Positions 1 to 4,575 of a stretch of 8,384 nt of DNA are shown here, one piece after another. The notes beneath the pieces were generated by a model. That model searched no databases, was not told where the DNA came from, and saw only the letters and a list, made by a program, of their open reading frames with translations. A program made the position numbers and the translations under genes. Source of the stretch: Methanobacteriota archaeon (GTDB lineage: Archaea; Halobacteriota; Bog-38; Methanoflorentales; Methanoflorentaceae); NCBI GenBank assembly GCA_028679495.1, contig JAJRBK010000105.1, positions 1-8,384 of the forward strand, in the 5' to 3' direction. Position 1 is the stretch's first letter, and each line of letters begins with the position of its first letter.

Positions 1-1
1 C

Positions 2-838
2 GTTTTGGTCGGACATGCGATCTATGCCTCGGACATCCACGAGGTTATCGTTTCTAAGAAGGCAAGGCTTAAGCTTTGCATCGGATGTGACGCGGAGTCT
101 GTTGCAGTTCATACAGAACTCTGTGTTATCTATCGGGCGGACGATTTCAATTTCTGCATCGTTGATCATGAACCTTTTTCTGTTGTGCATAGTGTTGACA
201 ACGGAGGTGTCTGATAGCCCCTCAAGCGTGCTTTCTATTACACGCAGATTAGCGCCTCTCAGCGTGGACCCATTCATAACGTCCATAAGTTGAATGAGCT
301 GTAGCACCATGTCTTTCCCCTGCACGAATTTGATCATGTCACCTATCTCATGGTCGTTTACACCATCCATCACGACCATATTAATCTTGATAGGCGTTAG
401 GTTTGCATCAAGCGCGGCGTTTAGCCCGTCGATAACTCGATCAATAGTCCCTCCTGTTAGCGTTTTATACGTTGAAGGGTTGAGCGTGTCAACGCTCACG
501 TTGATCCGGTCTAAGCCCTCTAGATCATTAATTCGCTGCGCGAGAAGTTGGCCGTTAGTGGTCATGGATACATCTTCAAATGGGGGCAGCGCGCTGATGA
601 GCGCTCCTAAATCCTTACGCAACAGCGGTTCTCCGCCAGAAAACTTTACCTTGGTTACGCCCTGATCGTAGCAAATGTCAGCGATTTTTTGTATTTCTGC
701 AGCCGATATCTCGTACGAGCTGGCATCTTGTAGTTCCCCCTCTCGGTGACAATAAAGACATTTTAAATTGCACTTTTTAGTTAACGAAACACGTAAGCTT
801 TTGATCGGACGCTGGTATGGGTCGCGCATGAAACTCAT
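2..838 (-). CDS. moaA: GTP 3',8-cyclase MoaA, 3' end cut by the window edge
   Basis: Radical SAM enzyme for the first step of molybdopterin (or tungstopterin) synthesis, rearranging GTP to the 3',8-cyclised product that becomes cyclic pyranopterin monophosphate. The 279 visible residues show the N-terminal SAM cluster CxxxCxxC (C23, C27, C30, in CNLKCLYC), the SAM-binding SGGEP at 67-71, and the MoaA-specific second cluster C-x2-C-x13-C (C242, C245, C259, in FCMNCNRLR...KPC). Only about 20 C-terminal residues, including the expected GG tail, lie outside the window, so it is incomplete rather than broken. The chosen start is the ATG at 838; a second in-frame ATG lies at 829. No stop is reached inside the window. 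A TATA box about 30 bases upstream leaves little or no 5' leader. Identification is by family motifs and is secure. It suggests that the host makes Mo- or W-dependent enzymes. Confidence 0.95.
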   Translation of the reverse strand, partial: MSFMRDPYQRPIKSLRVSLTKKCNLKCLYCHREGELQDASSYEISAAEIQKIADICYDQGVTKVKFSGGEPLLRKDLGALISALPPFEDVSMTTNGQLLAQRINDLEGLDRINVSVDTLNPSTYKTLTGGTIDRVIDGLNAALDANLTPIKINMVVMDGVNDHEIGDMIKFVQGKDMVLQLIQLMDVMNGSTLRGANLRVIESTLEGLSDTSVVNTMHNRKRFMINDAEIEIVRPIDNTEFCMNCNRLRVTSDAKLKPCLLRNDNLVDVRGIDRMSDQN

Positions 839-867
839 ATTCTCATGAAGATTTATCGATGTGATTG

Positions 868-875
868 TATATAAA
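868..875 (-). promoter_or_regulatory. TATA box of moaA
   Basis: Read on the minus strand the site is TTTATATA, a textbook archaeal box A. Its centre is about 33 bases from the moaA ATG at 838, which places the transcript start near 845 and predicts a very short leader. The plus-strand reading, TATATAAA, is also TATA-like, but nothing convincing starts downstream on that strand. Confidence 0.6.
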
Positions 876-1028
876 CATCGACATGTGCAATTGTCTTTCG
901 ACAGTCTAAAATTGACCACGATCAGGGATCACAGTCGAGGCGTTATTCATTAGGCTCAAGCGGGGTATACCACCTTGTGGCATCTGTAAACTATTACTCT
1001 GCAAAGTGAGCTGATGATTGGTGCGAGA

Positions 1029-1049
1029 AAAGGATATATAAGATCCTTT
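1029..1049 (+). promoter_or_regulatory. Orphan TATA box inside a perfect dyad (candidate operator)
   Basis: A TATA box (TATATAAG, 1035-1042) sits between two perfect 7-base inverted arms, AAAGGAT (1029-1035) and ATCCTTT (1043-1049), with a 7-base spacer. A protein bound to the arms would cover the TBP site, which is how many archaeal repressors work. The predicted transcript start is about 1062-1066. The nearest gene start on this strand is the DUF167 ATG at 1336, so the promoter either makes a long leader or a separate small RNA. The promoter call is reasonable; the operator role is inference. Confidence 0.5.
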
Positions 1050-1062
1050 ACAAAAGAATTAA

Positions 1063-1260
1063 TGCTCTTTAGAGGACTGATACGACGTTTTCACTTCCGT
1101 GTATGAATGAATATCAGCGCAAATAAGAGCTAGAATATCCGCCGTTACGCATAGGTCCTTGCTTGAATGACTGGCAAATGCCTCTGTGATGATAGTAAGA
1201 CAACCCCGTGATGGTAAAGGTCGCATAATGCCCTGGCACGAGGGTAACTGAGGGGGACAG
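1063..1260 (+). ncRNA. Candidate structured small RNA or long leader
   Basis: This occupies most of the 497-base stretch (839-1335) between moaA and DUF167 that has no convincing protein gene. It begins where the TATA box at 1035-1042 would start transcription. Two nested perfect helices are possible at its start: GCTCTT 1064-1069 with AAGAGC 1125-1130, and CTGATA 1077-1082 with TATCAG 1112-1117, leaving a symmetric 7+7 internal loop. Further on there is a perfect C-box (GTGATGA, 1186-1192), a near copy (GTGATGG, 1208-1214), a D-box (CTGA, 1248-1251), flanking bases that can pair (CCTCT 1181-1185 with GGGGG 1252-1256, counting G-U), and a hairpin at 1229-1246. These look like pieces of archaeal guide RNAs, but no canonical family architecture fits throughout. 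It may equally be an untranslated leader of the DUF167 gene. The remainder (about 876-1028 and 1261-1335) shows nothing clear. Confidence 0.28.
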
Positions 1261-1335
1261 CGAAGATTTCAAGAGAGTGAACCCTTGGAGTTAGTGCGTC
1301 AGGGTAAAGGCCAATTCTCTTCTCAAGGCCTCCGC

Positions 1336-1659
1336 ATGAAGTTTACAGGTGCTTTAACAGAGGTAGCAGAGGGCGTGCTGATCCGTGCTGAGCTGACGCC
1401 AAGCGCTCGCTCTTTGGGCATCTCAGGATACAACCAGTGGCGACAAACGATATGCATCAAGCTCACCATGCCGGCGAAAAAAGGAAAAGCAAATGAGCAA
1501 CTGATCAAATTTATCGCCAACCTCTTCGATAGACCAACCCGTGCTGTTCGGTTAGTCTCAGGGCACACGAGCAACAGGAAGGTGTTATTATTGAGTGATG
1601 CTATCGTTGATGATGTGGAACTGGTAATCGAACAAGCCATGAAACGACGATCCGTTTGA
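1336..1659 (+). CDS. DUF167 / YggU family (UPF0235) protein
   Basis: A 107-residue protein of the small, widely conserved YggU fold, whose cellular function is not established. Visible family features are the PAKKGKANEQLI stretch at 46-57 (family pattern PP..GkAN..li) and the SGHTSNRK loop at 75-82. The segment LGISGYNQWRQTICIKL (28-43 region) resembles the archaeal branch typified by the Methanothermobacter MTH637 protein as I remember it. I chose the ATG at 1336 because the protein then begins at the same distance from the core as that homologue. A longer reading from a TTG at 1285 (124 residues) is open but adds no recognisable domain. A weak AAGG lies about 7 bases upstream of 1336. Transcription may come from the TATA box near 1035. 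It is codirectional with dnaG, but the 218-base gap argues against a tight operon. Confidence 0.85.
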   Translation: MKFTGALTEVAEGVLIRAELTPSARSLGISGYNQWRQTICIKLTMPAKKGKANEQLIKFIANLFDRPTRAVRLVSGHTSNRKVLLLSDAIVDDVELVIEQAMKRRSV

Positions 1660-1758
1660 TGGAGCGTCGAACACTTTCTGTCGTCACGTTATCGGTAGTT
1701 TTAATTATTATCGAACCAAGATATATCATGAAACAGGTCACATTAACCTACGTTCACC

Positions 1759-1778
1759 TGCAAGCAGTGTGGCTTGCA
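1759..1778 (+). repeat. 7-bp inverted repeat upstream of dnaG
   Basis: TGCAAGC (1759-1765) and GCTTGCA (1772-1778) are perfect inverted copies around the 6-base loop AGTGTG. The site lies in the 218-base gap between DUF167 and dnaG and is upstream of the likely dnaG TATA box. It could be a transcript-end hairpin for DUF167, though no strong T-run follows, or a protein-binding dyad for dnaG. Its function is not evident. Confidence 0.4.
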
Positions 1779-1791
1779 ATCATTATTGAGA

Positions 1792-1800
1792 GATAAATAA
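1792..1800 (+). promoter_or_regulatory. Possible TATA box of dnaG
   Basis: GATAAATAA after a purine-rich GAGA matches a weak BRE/TATA pair. It would start transcription near 1822 and give dnaG a leader of about 55 bases that includes its ribosome binding site. A second AT-rich candidate (1835-1844) would start transcription inside that site, so I prefer this one. Confidence 0.35.
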
Positions 1801-1861
1801 CCGCAGAAATAGCTAGATGATTCGTTATCTAATCCTTTATTAAGCAACTTCTGCTGTTTCT

Positions 1862-1867
1862 AAGGAG
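1862..1867 (+). promoter_or_regulatory. Ribosome binding site of dnaG
   Basis: AAGGAG, 10 bases before the ATG at 1878, is a strong Shine-Dalgarno match. It fixes the dnaG start and contrasts with the leaderless-looking genes further right in this window. Confidence 0.65.
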
Positions 1868-1877
1868 TTGACAATAT

Positions 1878-3077
1878 ATGCAAAATTCTGATACTACAAA
1901 ATATGTAATTTACGCTGATATCCACGCAGAGGGGGTTGTGGAAAAGCCCGACGTGGTTGGAGCGATATTTGGACAAACCGAGGGACTTCTCGGCGACGAT
2001 CTTGATCTTAGGGAGCTTCAAAAGACAGGTCGCATAGGACGCATCGAAGTGAATATTAGCTCAAAGGGTGGGAAATCCGATGGGACTGTATTGATCTCAT
2101 CGTCCTTGGACAAAATTGAAACGTCAATACTCGCTGCGTCACTTGAAACCATTGACCGAGTGGGACCATGCATGGCATCCATTTCAGTCACCAAAATAGA
2201 AGACGTGAGAGCGTCAAAACGGCGTCAGATCGTTGATCAGGCTAAAAACATTCTTCTTAACAAGTTTGACGAGACGCTGCCTGAGAGCCAGGAGTTGACA
2301 GAATCTGTCAAACAGGCCGTACGAGTTGATGAGATGGTCTCTTTCGGGAAAGAACGCCTTCCTTCCGGACCGAACGTGCAGGACTCCGACGCTATATTGA
2401 TCGTTGAAGGACGGGCCGACGTGTTAAATCTTCTTAGAATAGGCATCAAAAACGCCGTCGCTGTTGAAGGAACAAATGTACCGAAGGCTGTTATAGACCT
2501 CACCAAGAAAAAGACTGTGACGACATTTCTCGATGGAGACAGAGGCGGTGAACTGATACTTAAGGAACTTATACAAACCGCTGACATAGATTACGTTGCC
2601 TACGCTCCTGAAGGAAAAAGCGTTGAGGATTTGTCCCAAAAAGAGATCGTCAAGGCGTTGAGGAACAAAGTTCCGATTGAACAAGTAATTGACCAGCGGG
2701 GTAAGAAAAAATCCTCACAAAATACTCGCAGAGGGCCCGAACCAGCTCCTCGCGCAGCAACAGTAGAGGCCAGCGAGCGCCCTCCAGTGGAAGGCAATCT
2801 CAAGAATTATATCGAGCAGCTCAACGGTACGCTTAACGCCTTTCTGCTCGACGCTGAAGGGAAAGTGTTAAAAGAGGTGGAGGTGCGCAATCTTGTGAAC
2901 GCTCTCAAAGAATCAAATGGGCTTGTAAAGAGCGTGGTGTTCGATGGCGTCATTACCCAACGAATTCTGGACATAGCAGCAGAAAAGGAGCTTGATTACT
3001 TGATAGGCGTGAAAATCGGCAATATTGTTAAGCGGCCACTCTCTGTTAAAGTTCTTACTGTTGACGATATTCAGTAG
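1878..3077 (+). CDS. dnaG: Archaeal DnaG-type primase / exosome subunit
   Basis: A 399-residue archaeal DnaG. In archaea this Toprim protein is known both as a primase and as a structural, poly(A)-favouring subunit of the RNA-degrading exosome; the main replication primase is PriS/PriL. An N-terminal archaeal domain starts near KYVIYADIHAEGVVEKPDVVGAIFGQTEGLLGDDLD (8-43). The Toprim core runs from about 169 to 245, with the catalytic glutamate E177 in VEGRADV and the metal-binding DGD at 219-221. A charged, low-complexity linker (about 274-305, rich in K, R, P and A) leads to a conserved C-terminal domain (306-399). The length is within the usual archaeal range and no key residue is missing. 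It has a clear ribosome binding site and is followed by an intrinsic-type terminator, so it is probably a single-gene unit. The next gene, UPF0058, is a frequent neighbour of dnaG in euryarchaea. Confidence 0.96.
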   Translation: MQNSDTTKYVIYADIHAEGVVEKPDVVGAIFGQTEGLLGDDLDLRELQKTGRIGRIEVNISSKGGKSDGTVLISSSLDKIETSILAASLETIDRVGPCMASISVTKIEDVRASKRRQIVDQAKNILLNKFDETLPESQELTESVKQAVRVDEMVSFGKERLPSGPNVQDSDAILIVEGRADVLNLLRIGIKNAVAVEGTNVPKAVIDLTKKKTVTTFLDGDRGGELILKELIQTADIDYVAYAPEGKSVEDLSQKEIVKALRNKVPIEQVIDQRGKKKSSQNTRRGPEPAPRAATVEASERPPVEGNLKNYIEQLNGTLNAFLLDAEGKVLKEVEVRNLVNALKESNGLVKSVVFDGVITQRILDIAAEKELDYLIGVKIGNIVKRPLSVKVLTVDDIQ

Positions 3078-3092
3078 ATTCTCCCCTTGAAT

Positions 3093-3124
3093 AGGGATCT
3101 ATCGTCCCTCATCTCTCTTTTTTT
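3093..3124 (+). terminator. Terminator of dnaG
   Basis: AGGGAT (3093-3098) can pair with GTCCCT (3104-3109, one G-U pair) around a 5-base loop. This is followed by a pyrimidine tract ending in seven T's at 3118-3124. It begins 16 bases after the dnaG stop codon. Archaeal termination depends mainly on the T-run, which is the strongest plus-strand T-run in this part of the window. Confidence 0.6.
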
Positions 3125-3197
3125 GTCGATCGATTCGCGGGTGTATTAGGGTAAACTTTAAGGATACCTTATAGGAATAATGCTTCCTACATAAATA

Positions 3198-3206
3198 CTT
3201 TATATC
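3198..3206 (+). promoter_or_regulatory. TATA box of the UPF0058 gene
   Basis: CTTTATATC is a good archaeal box A. It places the transcript start near 3229, about 24 bases before the ATG at 3253, so the GAGGT site (3241-3245) is carried in the leader. Confidence 0.5.
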
Positions 3207-3240
3207 ACCACACGTCAACGTTTGAGCGTCGAAAGACACC

Positions 3241-3245
3241 GAGGT
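3241..3245 (+). promoter_or_regulatory. Ribosome binding site of the UPF0058 gene
   Basis: GAGGT lies 7 bases before the ATG at 3253 and supports that start. Confidence 0.5.
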
Positions 3246-3252
3246 ATGGCCC

Positions 3253-3534
3253 ATGCATAAAGAGGAACTTATCCAATTGCATACACTTTTGGTTAGAGTC
3301 AAAAACTACTTCGAAGAGCACAAGTGTTGCAATGGCGAATTTGAGCGATACGACTCCCTTCACATAGGTCCAATGCACATACACAGAAGCAAAGCAGAGC
3401 ACAAACACGCGATCTTCGTGCTTGGAAGAGAATTAGCAACCGTTATGGAACCTGAAGAGCTCACAGGTGTAGGGAGGATATCAGCGCGCATGCGAGAGCT
3501 TGCTGCAAGAACTGAAATGATAAAAATGCGATAG
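3253..3534 (+). CDS. UPF0058 family protein (archaeal, uncharacterised)
   Basis: A 93-residue protein matching the archaea-specific UPF0058 family. The hallmarks are the N-terminal MHKEELIQLH and the central GPMHIHRSKAEHKHAIFVLGRELA (about 39-62). This region is rich in histidines (H42, H44, H50, H52), with a cysteine pair at 25-26, which makes metal or nucleic-acid binding plausible. The molecular function is unknown. The N-terminal half is probably helical (LIQLHTLLVRVKNYFEEH), and no membrane segment or signal is seen. It follows dnaG by 175 bases with its own promoter. The dnaG-UPF0058 neighbourhood recurs in euryarchaea as I remember it, hinting at a link to DnaG or exosome biology, but that is association only. 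It ends 7 bases from the stop of the convergent acetyltransferase gene. Confidence 0.88.
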   Translation: MHKEELIQLHTLLVRVKNYFEEHKCCNGEFERYDSLHIGPMHIHRSKAEHKHAIFVLGRELATVMEPEELTGVGRISARMRELAARTEMIKMR

Positions 3535-3541
3535 ATAGTTA

Positions 3542-3994
3542 CTATAGCAACTTTTCCATCAAATAGGCATCTTCTCCGTCTTGATAATACGCATAGATAA
3601 TCTTTAACGGGGTAAAACCAAGCGATAAATATAGTTTGTAAGCACGTCGATTGCTCAACCGAACCTCGAGCAGGAGTCTTAGGAATCCTCTTGAGCGCAG
3701 AACGGTAAATAGGTTTATCAGAAGCATCGACGCAAACCCTCGGTTTTGATAGCGTTTGTCTACCGCTATGGACAAAATTTTCACGTCAAACGGTGCGACA
3801 AAAACGGTGATCACGAACCCCACTACGTTACCTTCGTATTCAGCGACTAAAAAACCGTCTGGAAAAGCTTCATAAGCTGCCATAAACAGCAGCGGATTGT
3901 ACTCTCCAAAAGCTTCTTTTTCTATCGCTACGATTCTCTCAAAATCTGAGGGCTGAAAACCACGAACTAAGGCCAACTGGCAATCTCTTTCCAC
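3542..3994 (-). CDS. rimI: RimI/Ard1-like GNAT N-acetyltransferase
   Basis: A 150-residue GNAT enzyme predicted to transfer acetyl from acetyl-CoA to protein N-termini. Archaeal RimI-like proteins act as broad N-terminal (Ard1/NatA-type) acetyltransferases. Visible features are an N-terminal alpha1-alpha2 region (FQPSDFERIVAIEKEAFGEYNPLLFMAAYEAFPDGFLVAE), the acetyl-CoA pyrophosphate loop RYQNRGFASMLL (81-92, fitting Q/RxxGxG/A), and motif B with LEVRLSNRRAYKLYLSLGF (109-127), where E110 and the LYLSLGF ending are typical of RimI. The start is the GTG at 3994; no ribosome binding site is visible upstream. A TATA box centred 28 bases away predicts a leaderless transcript. It diverges from UPF0146 over 55 bases. 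The exact substrate cannot be read from sequence. Confidence 0.88.
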   Translation of the reverse strand: MERDCQLALVRGFQPSDFERIVAIEKEAFGEYNPLLFMAAYEAFPDGFLVAEYEGNVVGFVITVFVAPFDVKILSIAVDKRYQNRGFASMLLINLFTVLRSRGFLRLLLEVRLSNRRAYKLYLSLGFTPLKIIYAYYQDGEDAYLMEKLL

Positions 3995-4018
3995 GCTTTT
4001 GTCTTAAATGCAGATCAG

Positions 4019-4026
4019 GTATATAG
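4019..4026. promoter_or_regulatory. Single symmetric TATA box shared by two divergent genes
   Basis: GTATATAG contains the self-complementary core TATATA (4020-4025). Its centre is 27.5 bases from the UPF0146 GTG (4050) and 28.5 bases from the acetyltransferase GTG (3994), the spacing at which archaeal transcription starts. Both transcripts would therefore be leaderless. The short inverted arms TGCAG (4009-4013) and CTGCA (4029-4033) flank it almost symmetrically. No other good TATA box lies in this 55-base gap. Confidence 0.55.
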
Positions 4027-4049
4027 CACTGCAGGAGTATTAAAGGACT

Positions 4050-4487
4050 GTGAGCATAAGCCAGCCCGGTTCACTATTGCTCTCGAAGTTCATAAGGCGC
4101 AATTACTCGCGGCGAGTAGTTGAGGTCGCGTGCGGTAAGCATTCACGTGTAGCGTCTGCTCTGTCTCGATCTTTAGAGATCATAGCGACCGATGTACTTG
4201 AGAGCGAGGCAGTCGACGACTGCATCAGGCCCCTATATACTAGGGATGACATTATGTCGCCAGATTTACAGTTGTATCAAAACTCACAGTTGCTTTATTC
4301 CATCCGTCCCCCTCTTGAGATTCAGCACGGCATGCTGAACGTGGCTCAGGTCGTACACGCTGACGTGCTTATCAAGCCTCTCGGCAATGAGATCACTGAG
4401 GTTATGCAGGCATACCTGAGGAACTATCACGGAATAGCGTTCTATCATTTTCGAGCAGACACGGCACTCAGGCATCGAACTAGATAG
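4050..4487 (+). CDS. UPF0146 family protein (methyltransferase-like fold)
   Basis: A 145-residue member of the archaeal UPF0146 family, whose function is unknown. It resembles the N-terminal part of a Rossmann-type methyltransferase: VVEVACGKH (23-31) corresponds to the glycine-rich SAM loop, and ATDV (46-49) to the acidic strand-2 end. The family signature follows: a DDI at 66-68, YSIRPPLE (83-90) and VLIKPLGNE (106-114). The glycine loop is degenerate (EVACGK where EVGxGxG is usual), so SAM binding is not assured. The start is the GTG at 4050. An AGGAG at 4033-4037 is rather far upstream and would not be transcribed if the TATA box at 4019-4026 is used, so translation is probably leaderless. 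The gene runs codirectionally into the GTPase gene after 88 bases that contain a T-run and a new promoter. Confidence 0.87.
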   Translation: MSISQPGSLLLSKFIRRNYSRRVVEVACGKHSRVASALSRSLEIIATDVLESEAVDDCIRPLYTRDDIMSPDLQLYQNSQLLYSIRPPLEIQHGMLNVAQVVHADVLIKPLGNEITEVMQAYLRNYHGIAFYHFRADTALRHRTR

Positions 4488-4538
4488 CAGCTGATGTTGT
4501 TATCTGCCCCTCGCTTATGTTATGTAGACGTGAGAGAC

Positions 4539-4550
4539 TTTTTTTATAAT
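4539..4550 (+). promoter_or_regulatory. T-run merged with the TATA box of the GTPase gene
   Basis: Seven T's (4539-4545) run into TTTATAAT (4543-4550). The TATA centre is about 30 bases before the ATG at 4576, predicting a leaderless or nearly leaderless mRNA; no ribosome binding site is visible. The T-run could also end transcription of UPF0146, making this a combined end/start point. Confidence 0.5.
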
Positions 4551-4575
4551 GACGCTTATAGAATAACGAACACCT

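Noticed and set aside
15..665. Plus-strand open frames across the moaA region
   Set aside because: They are antisense to moaA, whose minus-strand reading carries both iron-sulfur cluster motifs.
2..838. moaA as a truncated pseudogene
   Set aside because: The frame is open to the window edge and all catalytic cysteines are present; the missing end is an artefact of the window boundary.
964..980. Overlapping short palindromes GGTATACC and CCACCTTGTGG between moaA and the orphan promoter
   Set aside because: Too short, and not placed at a promoter of either neighbour; no known operator such as the ModE site is recognisable.
1062..1106. A 14-codon leaderless reading frame (MLFRGLIRRFHFRV) at the orphan promoter
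   Set aside because: The length is within chance, no ribosome binding site or conservation can be seen, and it overlaps the possible RNA helices. I kept it out of the gene list, though a leader peptide is not excluded.
1285..1335. TTG-start extension of the DUF167 protein
   Set aside because: The added 17 residues match no family feature, and the ATG at 1336 gives the usual family length.
1728..1796. A 22-codon frame (MKQVTLTYVHLQAVWLAIIIER) in the gap before dnaG
   Set aside because: No ribosome binding site, no recognisable family, and it spans the 7-bp hairpin; most likely chance.
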